This document shows, one piece after another, positions 44,940 through 55,900 of a stretch of DNA of 62,257 nt (its first letter is position 1; each line of letters opens with the position of its first letter). The DNA is from a virus: the IMG/VR virus record IMGVR_UViG_3300020156_000030, positions 1 through 62,257 of that record. One strand, 5' to 3'. The notes beneath the pieces were generated by a model. That model was not told the origin of the DNA. It did not search any database and saw only the letters and a list, made by a program, of their open reading frames with translations. Position numbers and translations under genes: made by a program.

Positions 44940-46124
44940 GTGAACGCATTGATCCCTCAGAATTTTGGCCCTGTGGCCTCGGTTTTCCAATCCCAGCCCA
45001 TACAGGACGACCTGTCGGCGGGCATCGCCACGTCCTTCGGCATCGTCGGGTATCGTGGCAAGGTGTGGAACATCCGCCATCGGGGTATCGAAACCCCTCT
45101 CATGCGCGAGGATGGCGACGGGCCGCGTGGCTCGATCGAGGTGGTGATCATCAAGGCACCCCCCGTGGTGTCGAAGATTTTCTACGCATCTGGATGGGTC
45201 GAGGGCAGCTCCGCCCCTCCCGACTGCTACTCGCTGAACGGCATCCGCCCGGAGCCGAACTCGAAGGCGCTCCAGTCGCCGGCGTGCGGCACCTGCCAGC
45301 ACAATCAGTGGGGCTCGCGCATTACCCCGGCGGGTAAGGCCGGCAAAGCTTGCGCGGACTCCAAGCGCTTGGCTGTCGTGCCTCTGCAGGACATCGCCAA
45401 CGAGGTGCTCGGTGGGCCGATGCTCCTCCGTGTTCCGGCGGCATCGCTGCAGGACCTCGCCGTATATGGTCAGAAGATGATGGCCATGGGGTTCCCCTAC
45501 TACGCGATCGGCACGCGCATTTCCTTCGACCCTGCGGAGAGCTATCCGAAGTTCATCTTCAACGCGATCCGCCCCCTCTCGGAGGAGGAAGCACGCGCAG
45601 TGGTGGCCCACCAGCAGGGGCATCAGGTGGACCGCATCCTCGGGCAGGCGGTCGAATACGCGGATGAAGTGGCTCAGCCGCAGGCCGCACAGCAGGTGTT
45701 CGAGCAGCCGGTGCAGGCGACCCAGATGGCGTCGGCGTTCCGGCAGCCCGAGCAGGTGGCACCCCAGCAGGCGGCAGCCCAGCAGGCAGCTCCGGTCCAG
45801 CAGGCAGCTCCGATCCAGCAGGCAGCTCCGGTCCAGCGGACCGGCTTTGGCACCCCGGCTCCGGCCAAGCAGGAGCCCGCCCAGCCCCAACAGCAGGCGG
45901 CACCCCAGCAGGCGGCACCCCAGACCCGCAACATCGGTGAGGTCACGAAGGCGGACGTGCCTGCGTTCATGGGTGGCACGAGCGGTCAGGTCATCGACCA
46001 TGACCCGGTTACCGGCGAGGTAACCGACACCGTGCAGGCTCAGGACGGCGGCGAGGAGCAGCAGCCTCAAGGCGACTTCGAGGCTGATCTGGACGCGCAG
46101 CTCAGCGCGCTCCTCGGCAGCTAA
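44940..46124 (+). CDS. Conserved phage replication-region protein with Cys cluster (394 aa)
   Basis: The first 250 residues resemble a conserved phage protein of unknown biochemical role: DLSAGIATSFGIVGYRGKVW, then CGTCQHNQWGSR...ACADSKRLAVVPL (a probable zinc site), and MGFPYYAIGTRISFDPAESY. The C-terminal third is Gln/Ala/Pro-rich with short repeats, then an acidic end, as in single-strand DNA-binding proteins. Its neighbour is the primase-helicase, so a DNA-binding role is plausible but unproven. The start is GTG with GGAGAAG upstream. Two palindromes lie inside (45322, 46008). Confidence 0.7.
   Translation: MNALIPQNFGPVASVFQSQPIQDDLSAGIATSFGIVGYRGKVWNIRHRGIETPLMREDGDGPRGSIEVVIIKAPPVVSKIFYASGWVEGSSAPPDCYSLNGIRPEPNSKALQSPACGTCQHNQWGSRITPAGKAGKACADSKRLAVVPLQDIANEVLGGPMLLRVPAASLQDLAVYGQKMMAMGFPYYAIGTRISFDPAESYPKFIFNAIRPLSEEEARAVVAHQQGHQVDRILGQAVEYADEVAQPQAAQQVFEQPVQATQMASAFRQPEQVAPQQAAAQQAAPVQQAAPIQQAAPVQRTGFGTPAPAKQEPAQPQQQAAPQQAAPQTRNIGEVTKADVPAFMGGTSGQVIDHDPVTGEVTDTVQAQDGGEEQQPQGDFEADLDAQLSALLGS
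45780..45834 (+). repeat. 18-base tandem repeat in the replication-region gene
   Basis: About three copies of CAGCAGGCAGCTCCGGTC encode QQAAPV/QQAAPI units in the flexible tail. Confidence 0.8.
46008..46024. repeat. GTTACC-N5-GGTAAC palindrome in the acidic tail region
   Basis: Full arms around GGCGA, encoding PVTGEVTD. Confidence 0.85.
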
Positions 46125-46130
46125 GACCAC

Positions 46131-46153
46131 CGGGCCGGGTAACCCCCGGCCCG
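46131..46153 (+). terminator. GC-rich hairpin between two replication genes
   Basis: CGGGCCGGG and CCCGGCCCG form a nine-base-pair stem with a TAACC loop, starting six bases after the stop. No U-tract follows; it may attenuate transcription or stabilise the upstream mRNA. Confidence 0.5.
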
Positions 46154-46183
46154 TATTCCCCCCACACGGTCAAGCGGCTGATC

Positions 46184-49102
46184 ATGATAGACATGCACGA
46201 ACAGGTGCAGAAGTATCTGTCCCGGGTTCTCCCCGAGGTGGGAGAGGACAGCTACATCAACGTGCACTGGAGCTTCAAAGGGCGCGAAGACAAGAAGTTC
46301 TGGACCGGCCGGGCAACCAAGTCGATCCCTGACGCTATCAGCGCCGTAGCCTTCGCCCTCAAGGGAGCGGACACGCTAGACATCTACGCCTGCATGAGTT
46401 TGCAGAGGGAGGCCGAGAAGGTGCAGTCCGCTCGCGGCTTCCCCTACCTGAAGGCGGTCCGCAACCAGAACAACGTCGTATCTCTGAAGAGCCTCTTCCT
46501 CGACATCGACTACTTCAAGGGGGGCATGGCGGGATACGAGAGCCCGGCTGAAGCGACCAAGGCGCTCGCCGAGTTCCTCCAGCACACCTCCATGCCGAAG
46601 CCCAGCCTGATGGTTCAATCCGGCGGCGGGCTGCACGTCTACTGGACGCTCGACCGCGCACTCAGCAGGGACGAATGGGAACCGCTGGCGTTCGCGTTGG
46701 CTGAGGCAACCAAGAAGCACGGGCTCAAGTGCGACACCCAGTGCACGATCGACAGCGCCCGCATCCTGCGCATCCCCGGCACCTTCAACCGCAAGCAGAA
46801 GCCGGGCCGCCCGGTCAAACTTGTCGCCCCGGAGGCCCGCGTCGAATACAAGGTGGAGGAGCTCGACGCGCTCCTTGCGCCCTACAAGACCATCGTGCCC
46901 CGGCGCAACGAGAACGGCTCCATGCCGATCTCCGACCTTGCGGCGGGCATCATCAACGAGCACCCGCCCATCGACGCCAAGGGCGTGATACCGGAGTGTG
47001 GTTTCATCGCTACGGCGGTTACCACCGGAGGTAAGGACTACACCAACCCGCTGTGGAACCTGACGACGCTCGCAGCGACGTTCATGCAGAACAGCCGCCT
47101 CATGGCGCACCTGATGGCCCGCAAGCACCCGGGATACACCCGGGAGAGCACGGACGAGCTGTTCGACCGCAAGGAACGGGAGAAGTCAGAGAAAGGGCTA
47201 GGCTGGCCGTCCTGCGCCACGATCAGCGCCTCGGGCTGCACGGCTTGCCAGACATGCCCGCACCTGTCCAAGGGCAAGTCCCCGTTCCACCATAGCCGTG
47301 CGGTCCCCCCGAAGGCTCAGGCGCAACAGCTGGCTCTTCTCCCGGCCCAGCCGGGCATCACCAACAACAGCGACCTCCCTAAGGGCTATACCCGCACGCC
47401 GAACGGCATAGTGTGCAAGCGGGTGACCTTGGAAGACGGGACCTCATCCGATGTCCCGATCTCGGCGTTTCCAATGACGAGGCCGTGGCTCCAGAGGGAC
47501 CCGTGGGCGCTCAGCTGGATGACGGTGACTGATCGCCCTCAGGTCATCACGATCCCCACGGAGTGCATCGGCACCAACGAAATGCGCAAGAAGCTGCAAG
47601 AGCAGGGCTTCATGCTGCATGACACCGAGGGTAAGGGAATAGGAGATTTTCTGGTGAGTTGGGTTAAGCAGCTGCGGGAGACCAAGGACGCCGTTGTGTC
47701 CACCGAGCCGTTCGGCTGGCAGGTGGAACGGGGCAAGTTGCAGGGGTTCGTGTTCGGAGGATCGCTATGGACGCCCAACGGCACGCGCATAGCACCTTCG
47801 CCGGACCCCGTAACGGCGAACCAGTATACCCCGCAAGGTAACATCTCCCCATGGTGGGACGCGGCGCACCTGATCACCAATCAGAAGCGCCCGGCCCTAG
47901 ACGCTATCCTCGCTTCCGCGTTCGCGGCACCGCTGGTGCGGTTCACCGGCGAGAGCGGCCTGCTGATGAGCACCTATTCCAAGGAGAGCGGCATCGGCAA
48001 GAGCACGGCGACCAAGGTGGCGCAGGCGGTGTGGGGCGACCCGATCCGTGGCCGGCAGTCGCTCACCGATACGTCCAACTCCGTCATCAACAAGATCGGA
48101 GAGATGCGAAGCCTGCCCCTCTACTGGGACGAGCTCAAGACGGAAGAGGACACCCGGCGCTTCGTCACCATGGTGTTCCAGCTGTCGCAGGGTAAGGAAA
48201 AATCCCGCCTGCAGGCCAACGCGAAGCAGCGGCAGACAGGCACGTGGCAGACCCTCATGGTCAGCGCGTCGAACGAGAGCCTGCTCGACTACGTGACCCA
48301 GCGGACCCGTATGACCACCGCCGGCCTCATGCGCGTCTTCGAGTTCACGATCGAGCCGGGGACGCAGGGGCAGCTGTCCGTGTCGGACGCCAACCGGGTT
48401 ATCTCCCGGCTCAACGACAACTACGGGCACGCTGGACTGGCCTACGCCACCTTCCTCGGAAACGAGTTCGCCCGCATCGACAAGGAGGTGGGGGCCTTCT
48501 TCAAGGAGCTCGAAGTCGAGGTGCAGGCCAAGGTCGAAGAGCGGTTCTGGATTTCGCTCATCACCGTCATCTGCATGGGGGCGCGATACGCCAACGAGCT
48601 GAAGATGACCCAGATCGACGAGGCGGCGCTCAAGGCGTTCATGATTACCTCACTGGGTAAGATGCGTGCCGAGCGCAACGACCAGCCGGTGGACATGGCG
48701 GACCAGTTCAACGTGGCCAACATCCTCTCCCAGTTCCTCAACTCGTCGCGGGCGAGGCACACGCTGGTCACCAACCGCATCATCATCGGACCGGGAAAAC
48801 CCCAGCCGGGTGCCATCAAGATGCTCAACGACACCACCAAGATCGACGGGCTCTATGTTCATATCGGCCGCGACGACAAGCTGCTACGGGTGAGCTCCAC
48901 CTACCTCAGCGAGTGGCTGCAGGAGAAGGGTCTGTCCCGCCACATGTTCATGGAGGCGCTGAAGGATAAGTTCGCCATGAAGCAGCTGCGTGGCCGTCTG
49001 GGCGGCGGTACGCCGCTGTCCAACATGACGGAATACCTGCTGGAGATCGACCTAGCCGGCAGCCCTCACAACTTCCTCGATGACCTTGGAGGCACACCAT
49101 GA
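46184..49102 (+). CDS. Primase-polymerase/helicase fusion protein
   Basis: The 972-residue protein joins two modules. Residues about 95-205 carry archaeo-eukaryotic primase-type motifs: SLFLDIDYF (D107, D109), VQSGGGLHVYWTL (H151) and CTIDSARILRIPGTFNRK (D190). A Cys cluster, SCATISASGCTACQTCPH, lies near residue 350. The C-terminal half resembles DUF927-type helicases, with Walker A SKESGIGKST (about 600) and Walker B PLYWDELK (about 647). It probably primes and unwinds DNA at the origin. No separate DnaB or DnaG was found. Palindromes are at 47029, about 47826 (degenerate) and 48645. Confidence 0.85.
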   Translation: MIDMHEQVQKYLSRVLPEVGEDSYINVHWSFKGREDKKFWTGRATKSIPDAISAVAFALKGADTLDIYACMSLQREAEKVQSARGFPYLKAVRNQNNVVSLKSLFLDIDYFKGGMAGYESPAEATKALAEFLQHTSMPKPSLMVQSGGGLHVYWTLDRALSRDEWEPLAFALAEATKKHGLKCDTQCTIDSARILRIPGTFNRKQKPGRPVKLVAPEARVEYKVEELDALLAPYKTIVPRRNENGSMPISDLAAGIINEHPPIDAKGVIPECGFIATAVTTGGKDYTNPLWNLTTLAATFMQNSRLMAHLMARKHPGYTRESTDELFDRKEREKSEKGLGWPSCATISASGCTACQTCPHLSKGKSPFHHSRAVPPKAQAQQLALLPAQPGITNNSDLPKGYTRTPNGIVCKRVTLEDGTSSDVPISAFPMTRPWLQRDPWALSWMTVTDRPQVITIPTECIGTNEMRKKLQEQGFMLHDTEGKGIGDFLVSWVKQLRETKDAVVSTEPFGWQVERGKLQGFVFGGSLWTPNGTRIAPSPDPVTANQYTPQGNISPWWDAAHLITNQKRPALDAILASAFAAPLVRFTGESGLLMSTYSKESGIGKSTATKVAQAVWGDPIRGRQSLTDTSNSVINKIGEMRSLPLYWDELKTEEDTRRFVTMVFQLSQGKEKSRLQANAKQRQTGTWQTLMVSASNESLLDYVTQRTRMTTAGLMRVFEFTIEPGTQGQLSVSDANRVISRLNDNYGHAGLAYATFLGNEFARIDKEVGAFFKELEVEVQAKVEERFWISLITVICMGARYANELKMTQIDEAALKAFMITSLGKMRAERNDQPVDMADQFNVANILSQFLNSSRARHTLVTNRIIIGPGKPQPGAIKMLNDTTKIDGLYVHIGRDDKLLRVSSTYLSEWLQEKGLSRHMFMEALKDKFAMKQLRGRLGGGTPLSNMTEYLLEIDLAGSPHNFLDDLGGTP
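48645..48660. repeat. TTACC-N6-GGTAA palindrome in the helicase half
   Basis: Spacer TCACTG, encoding ITSLGK; another full copy is at 47029-47044 in the same gene. Confidence 0.85.
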
Positions 49103-49449
49103 ACGACACCGCCCGGGAGGTGCTCTACAATGAGCTCCGCAGGCGACGAGAGGAGCTGCACAAGGAAGAGCAGCGAGTGAGGGATGCCAAGGCGCATCTG
49201 GAGGAGGCGGAGAACACCCATCTCCACATCAAGAACATCACCTTGGACCTCCTAGCCGCCATTGGCGAGAAGTGGGTCGCCGATCGGGACAAGGAGGTGC
49301 CACCTCCGGGTAATCCCTTCGTGGGCGGGGTTATTACACGACAGCCCAACTACATGCCGGAGGATCAGCTCAAGGACATGGTGCAGTGGAAGGAACGAGG
49401 CGTCAATCTGTCGGGGCTTCTACAGGAGCTTAATCGGGGAGCTGGATGA
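49099..49449 (+). CDS. Coiled-coil hypothetical protein (116 aa)
   Basis: The N-terminal half is a strong coiled coil (NELRRRREELHKEEQRVRDA; LEEAENTHLHIKNITLDLLA). The remainder is Pro/Gly-containing and ends in a short helix. It overlaps the primase-helicase end by four bases and is the last gene of the plus-strand unit. Confidence 0.65.
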   Translation: MNDTAREVLYNELRRRREELHKEEQRVRDAKAHLEEAENTHLHIKNITLDLLAAIGEKWVADRDKEVPPPGNPFVGGVITRQPNYMPEDQLKDMVQWKERGVNLSGLLQELNRGAG

Positions 49450-49452
49450 GGG

Positions 49453-49468
49453 TTACCTTCAGGGGTAA
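49453..49468. terminator. Palindrome at the convergent gene junction
   Basis: TTACC and GGTAA flank TTCAGG, between the ends of the plus-strand (49449) and minus-strand (49459) units. As RNA it would form a hairpin on either strand; a bidirectional end signal is possible but there is no U-tract. Confidence 0.5.
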
Positions 49469-49626
49469 GGGTCGGGGGTGTCTTCCATTGCAGGAGGCAC
49501 CCGGTCCTCATGCAGGCTAGGGCTGTCCCACCAGATCATGGCGTAGACCATCAGAGGGGCGCTAATCAGAAGCGCCCCCGCCAGCCACCACGCCCACCAC
49601 GGGTCATACTTCGGACCGCCACGCAC
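49459..49626 (-). CDS. Small single-pass membrane protein (55 aa, start uncertain)
   Basis: From a GTG at 49626 the peptide has one membrane helix (WWAWWLAGALLISAPLMVYA) and an acidic Pro-rich tail. It overlaps the HNH gene by 23 bases. No ATG is available before the helix. It is the last gene of the minus-strand virion unit. Confidence 0.45.
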   Translation of the reverse strand: MRGGPKYDPWWAWWLAGALLISAPLMVYAMIWWDSPSLHEDRVPPAMEDTPDPYP

Positions 49627-49882
49627 GGTTCTTGCTCGCGTCCCTGACACGCAGGTTCTTGCGGGAGTTGCCGCCGCCATGGCGCAGCGGCTTGATGTGG
49701 TCCACGTCCTTGCCGTCGCCCTTCTTGACCCTGCCCTCCTCCATCATCTCACGACGGGCAGCGTTGTTCTTCACGCGCTTGGCGACGTTCTCGGGCCGCG
49801 CGTTGTAACCCTTCACCTGCCGACGGATTTGCGTCGGCGTTCGATGAGACTTGGGGTCCCTCTTCTCCCCGCCCTCGGCCAT
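49604..49882 (-). CDS. HNH-type endonuclease (92 aa)
   Basis: The ATG at 49882 (MAEGGEKRDPKSHRTPTQIR) shares TAATG with the peptide upstream. The C-terminal GDGKDVDHIKPLRHGGGN and SRKNLRVRDASKNRAW form the HNH core (DH...P..GG....N) of a short phage family found near virion genes. A role in DNA cutting at packaging or as a homing enzyme is inferred from the family. Confidence 0.75.
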   Translation of the reverse strand: MAEGGEKRDPKSHRTPTQIRRQVKGYNARPENVAKRVKNNAARREMMEEGRVKKGDGKDVDHIKPLRHGGGNSRKNLRVRDASKNRAWRSEV

Positions 49883-49950
49883 TACAGCCTCCCGACGAGG
49901 ACGAAGATCAGGATGATGATCAGGATAACCCAGAGGAAATGGTAAGGCAT
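49882..49950 (-). CDS. 22-residue single-pass membrane peptide
   Basis: GAGGTGA lies five bases before the ATG, and the TAA overlaps the HNH ATG as TAATG. The peptide is nearly all membrane helix (FLWVILIIILIFVLVG) with a short basic end. The ribosome binding site and coupling make it a credible gene despite its size. Confidence 0.6.
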   Translation of the reverse strand: MPYHFLWVILIIILIFVLVGRL

Positions 49951-49955
49951 TTTGG

Positions 49956-52900
49956 TCACCTCGTGTTGTAGACGCCTTCGGTGCTCTCATATAGAGCCCG
50001 ATCCCGGCGAGTGACGCGGAAGCCGTCCTTGACCACCCCGCCCTTCTCCTCACTCTGACGGCGACGGATGTAACGGTCAAGCTCCGAGCGGGTGAGCCGC
50101 TCATCCGGCTTACGCCCCCGGTTCCACTTCTCGATCTGCCCCCACAGTTTGGTGCGCTCGTTCGGTGCAGCGCCAGCCCACAGGTGCAGATAGTCGTTGC
50201 GCTGGGAAGCCTCCCGCTTCTGCGCGCCGTAGAAATAGGAGCGGCGCTCGTTGCTCTCGGCCTCCCGCCCCGGCGTGAAGCCGAACGACCGGATCAGGGC
50301 CTCCTGCAGGGTGTAGGGGTCCATGGTCTGGTAGCCAGCAGCCGACTTCCTGCCCTCCGTCATGCGGCGGTAGGCGGCGATGCTGTTGGACGCGAACTTC
50401 AGCGGCGACAGCTTCTCCACGCCTTGAGCGATGTTGCCCGCCCACAGGTCATTGGTGCCCGACACCCAGTCCATCATCATGGAGGTGGGGGCACCGCCGA
50501 CCAGCTCTCCGAAGTAGGCCATGATGTCGTGCGAGTCGTTGGAACGCGGCTCGCCGAACGTCAGCACGTCGGCAAGACCGACGCGGCTGGACAGGTCAAA
50601 GGCCATGCCGCCCGGAAGCAGCCGGGTTACCCCACGGGTAAGCGCTTCGCCGGCAGTAGGGCCGATCAGCTCGGAAGCGATCTGGCGCTGCCAGTGCTCG
50701 ACATCAGACCACGTGAGCTCGGTTACGCCAACCGCGTTCATCCCCATCACGAGGAACTTGAATGGTTCAGTGGGTAGGCCAAGGGTGCCTGCAACGGTGA
50801 CGTGCATAGCCGTCATGAAGCCCAGCGTCTTCAGCGCCTCGGCACGGTCGCCCGGATTGGCGTTGCGTATCGCCCGCCCGATCTGGTGCCCCATGAAGCC
50901 ATAGACGAGCTGGCCATACTTCTTGAACTGCAGCGTGAGCCGGCCAAGCGGATGGTTGAAAATCGGCGGCGCATCGGTGTGGGAGTATAGCCCCTGCGTG
51001 AGGTTGGTAGCCTCCTGCGCGAAGATGGCGGCCGCCTCCCTGTCACCCCCGTTGCGCGCCATTTCCAGCCGGAACGCGGTAAGCGCCGACACGGTGCGAT
51101 TGATGGCCTCAACGGCACGCGGCATTTGCCGGCCGATACCCTGAAGGTAATTGATGCCTCGGTCGAGGCCCCCAACGACACCGCCCCGCATCTCTATGAG
51201 GCGGCCGATCTCAAGCCCGGCGTCGATACCCAGCGACCCGCGATCGTGGAGGTAGTCTAGCATCCACCGCTCGTCCGCGTTCTTTACGCGATCCCTGATC
51301 TCCTCGAAGAACGTGCCACCCTCTTCGGACGGGCGGCGAACCTTGTTCACCGTCGCACGCAGGCCAGAGCCGGCCGTCGCAAGGCCCCCGATGTCGTCGT
51401 AGACCTTGAACATCATGGAAGCAGCGCGCCCCGCACCGAAGCGAGCGGCGAGCCCCGGATAGGTCAGCATCGCCGGCTGCAGCGCGTTGACCACCGAATA
51501 GGCGGGCGAGAAGAGGAAGTCGAGGAAGGCAAGGGAGGTTACCCGGTGGGTAACTTCGCCCACCATGCCAAGGTCCTCGATCGCCGCCGTCTGGTAGGTC
51601 CGCGACTCCACCTCGTTGGCGATGGCGCTGCGCCCCATGGAGTTGCGCTTGCCGAAGTCGCCGTCCGCCGGATGGTCGGCCGCCTCGCGCATCTGCTTCA
51701 GCGCTTCGTCGAGCTCCGGCTGCGTCTCCAGCTTGGCAAGATAGCCAGCGGTGCTCTTGGCATACTCGTCCATGTTCCGCGTCAGGTCGCGGCTGGCACC
51801 TTCGACGTAGTTGCGCGGCAGGCGCTTGCTCTGGATACGGGTCGCCCCCATGAGGCGGATGCTCGTCTCCCGAAGAGCCTGCACCAGCTCATTCTTCTGT
51901 CCGGCGGTCAGGTCCTTGTAGCCGGAACGGCGCTCAAGCCCCTGCTGCAGTCGCAGCATCTGGCGAGACACCATGTCGGCCTGACGATCGCCCGGATCAT
52001 ACCGACGCTCGGCCGCTCCCATGACCTCGGAGAACACGGTCCCGACTTGGCGCTCCAGCTCCCGCGCGGCCGCAAGTGCCTCGCGTGCGGAGTCGAAGAA
52101 CTCCACGTGGCGATCCTGCACGGTCACACGGAAACGCTGTTCGGCGTCCATGTCCTGCTTGCTGATGCGGATCGTGTTGCCCTTCTCGTCGATGACCCAC
52201 GGCTCGCCCGTGGTCTTGTCCACCCACCGGCTGCGGATAGCCGGGCGGGTCTCCTGCTGACGAGCGAAATCGAGCGCGGCCTTGCGGTCATCGAACTCGA
52301 ACACGTTGTCCTCGATCTGGCGCAGGAAGCCCTTGGTGCCGGCGGCCGGGGGTCGGATGATGTAGCGGGCGCGCACGACATGGCTGCCCCGACGCATCAG
52401 GGGCACATAAGGCCCCTTGATCTTGGCCAGCTCCCCGGCTTCCTCGATCAGGTCGTATACTTCCCCCAGAAGCTCCTTGTCCGCATCCGTCGCCGTCCCT
52501 TCGTGCAGGCGCACAGCCAGAGGATCGGCCACGGCCGGGTCAGTGATACCAGCCGCCTTCAGGATGCGGTTACGGATCAGCCCCAGAGACATCTGGTTTT
52601 GCTGCTGGGTGAAGAAGTCGATGCTCTCCCTCCGAAGGTCCTTCAGGTCCTGCGGGAGGGCCGCCCACCGGCGGGCGAGGTCGGCGTGCTGTGCCTTCGG
52701 CCACGCCCCATGCAGCGTGTCCTTACCCAGATGGGTGTTCTGGTCGAGCGGGCGGTCAGCGAAAACGCCTGCCATGGTTTCGTCGTGCAGGAGGGAGGCG
52801 AACTCCTGCCACTGCGTGACCGGCCTGCCCTGAGCATCGTTACGGACCACCGTGTTGCGATACTGACGCTCGGCCAGATATAGCCTGTGGATGACCGGCT

Positions 52901-55900
52901 CGGATTGGCGCAGGAGCACCTCAGCGCGCTGCCGCGTCATCTCGATCAGGTCAGCCACCCGGCGCACCGGATTGTTACCCCCGAAGTAATCCTTCGCCAG
53001 CTGGGCGATCTGGTCCAGCGTGCGCAGGCGGAGGAGCCTCGGCGCTGCGGCCTGCTCCTGCATGTCAGGCTGCTGGAGAACACCCGGCAGGCGGCGGTTC
53101 AGCGTCTCGGGGATGAACGGGAGCACATCGGCACCGGGCGCTGCGGAGGTCTTGATGTATCCCTCACGCTGGCGGCGGATGGCTTCCACCAGACGGTTGC
53201 GCCGCTGGTCCGCCAGCATACGGTCCATATAGGTGGACTCGTCAGCCGGCAGCTTGTCGAGCATGGCGCGCTCGGTGAGCGAAATGGCCGCTTCGAGGGC
53301 GGTCGCACCCTTGGGCGGTAGGCCGAAGGCGCGGCGCAGGACATCCACGAAGGCGTCCCAAGTCGTGTATTTCCGCCACTCGCGAATGCCGAGCTGGCGA
53401 GCGAGCGTATCGGAAATCTGCACGTCCTTGAGGAAATTCTGGAAGGCCGCATTGGACATGGCCTCCGCGACGAGCTCATGCTCGTTCCTCAGCCCATACC
53501 ACTGGTTACCCGTGAGGTCGTTAATCCCTCCCGTATAGGACACGACATACTCACGCAGCGCCTCGATAGACGCGCTAAGCGCCGGGGTGTTGTTGATCAT
53601 CCGCGCGGTAGCTGCGTGGATTACCTCGTGGGTAAGCACGTGCATGGCACGGGCTTTCTTCTGGAACACCTCACCCGCAACAAAGATTGCATCCATCTTG
53701 GGGTGGTAAGCACCATCGGCCCGCGTATTGGCGATCCTCTCCATATCTGCGTAGGTTACAACGTAGACAGGAACATCGGGGACTGCGGCCATGAGCTTAG
53801 ACCGCAGAAGAGAAAAGAACGGATTATTGTAAACACCCTCGGCTGCTTCAAGAGTAGCGAACCTCTCAAAGGACTCCCGAGTGGTAAACTTTTCATAATA
53901 CCACAGGGGGTAGCCGTCTTCCAGTCTTATACTACCGGCGGGGTCCATGGCCATCCAGAAAGGAGCACCACGGGTAACCGCTTCTACAGGGTCCCACACC
54001 TCGGCCGGCAGAACCTCGTCGCTGGGAGCATCCGACTTGATGTCCTCCACAACCGCCTGATCGGTGTCTGCCCCTGCCTCCTTCTTCGTCGCCCCACGCT
54101 TGGCCAGCCAATCCTTGAGCTCCGGCAGGGTGACAACCCTGATGTCCTGCACGCGCTCGGCTGCACGCCCATCGCTGAACGCCCCCTCGTAGGCGTCCAT
54201 CACCTGCAGCATGTTCTTGAAGCCGACGAACACCTTGTGCTCATCGAACGCCTGCGTCTCTAGGCTGCGCTGATCCAGAATGACGGCGAAATCGCTCGTC
54301 AGGTCCCCGCCGATAAACACGTCAACCGGGTCGCCATCGACGCCTTCGGTGCCGAGAATGTGCCCGTAATGGGCGGGCATCCGAACTGCCCACTCGCTCC
54401 CATCGGGGGCACGCCCACTGCGCATTCCGCCTTTCGGCGTCTCAATGGCCATGCGGAGGCCAAGGGCATTCACGTGCCCTTTCTTGTAGTTGCCGGCGGC
54501 CTTCTGAGCCTCGGTCGGCTTGCGGTCCGTCTCCTTCGCCGCTGCCTTGACCTTCTGGTCAGGGGTTTTCTGGGCAGTGGGGTCACTGACCTTGGTAAAC
54601 ACCACGCCGCGCCGCGCCGCGCCCAGCAGCTGAGCATACGACCAAGTGGTCTCGGAACCGCCCGCGTCCCTGATGTGAACGTCGGAACTGGTTATGGAGC
54701 TGATCTTGTAGGGCTCACCGGCCTTGGAATAGCTGATGTCCCCGGAAGAGGTTACCCAATCCCCGGCCTTGGCACCCACGATTTTCTGAAGGCGCTCTAC
54801 ACGAGCATCCTTGGCAGCTTTTGCTTTGCTGACCCGTGCCTTAACCTCCTGCACCTTGGGGGTGACCTTAGGGGCAGGCTTACTTTCAGGGGTAACCGGC
54901 GTCTGGGGCGCAGGTTGGGGCGCAGGCTTAGGAGCGGGTTTGGCCCCCGCCACCTGAAGACCCATGGACGCAGCGATGCGGGCCTTCTCTTCATCAGAGA
55001 GAACCTTCACATCGGATGCCTTCTTGGCACGCACGACGCCATCGACAGTCTCGGTGCCATCATCAATGGTAACGCCTCGACGCCGACCAGACACCCGCGT
55101 CTCCACGTCTTCCTTGCCCACGATAGTGGGGTCCGGTCGCACAGTGGTTTCGTCTTCCAGCTTAGCCAGTGAACGGGTTCGCTGGCGATCTGCTTCGCCC
55201 TCAGGGTCTTCTACAGAAAGCTCTTCAGCCCTAGCCTCGTTACGGGCAGCTTCTTCTTCCGTCGCCGCGCCCATACCGGGGGCAGCCATTGTCTCGACAT
55301 CACCCTTGTAGCTGGACTTAACGGACGCGCCTTCAGCCCTACGCTCCGCGCGAGCGTCCTCCTCCCCGCCAGTGCGGATGTCCCACTCGCGCTTGACGAA
55401 GCGATCGAACGCTTCCTTGCCGGGCTTTTTCTTCTTGAGGAGATCGCGCGCCTCAACAAGGAGCTGCACCGCCCCGTTGTAATTCATCTCGGCATCAGTG
55501 TTCTCCTGAAGCCGGCCGGGGATAGTGATCCCCTGCTCCTTTGCGGCATCCACCAGACGGCGAGCACGCTGAAGGATATTGCCACGGGCAGCCTGAGCCT
55601 CGCCGCCGCGCGCAGCATAGTTCTGTTCCGACGGATCGGGCAGATGCAGCTCGATGACAGAAGCCGCCACCTCGTTGGTGCGCTTGCGCTCCTCCCGCTG
55701 CTTCTCACTACGGTTCTTGCCTTGGCGTTCAGGCTCGATGTTCTCCCGAAGAGCGACGTTGCCCTCCTCGTCCGTGGTGAGCATACCACGAGCACGACGG
55801 CGAGCCTCGGCGGTGGCTTCCGCCTGAAGCCGGCGGGCCTCCACGTCCTCGGGGCGCATACTCTCCAAGATGCGCCGGCCTTGCGGCCCAACGCGCGGAG

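Noticed and set aside
44601-46130. Minus-strand open frame of 509 codons opposite the 44940 gene
   Set aside because: Leu/Arg/His-rich shadow composition, including repeats that mirror the Gln/Ala repeats of the real gene.
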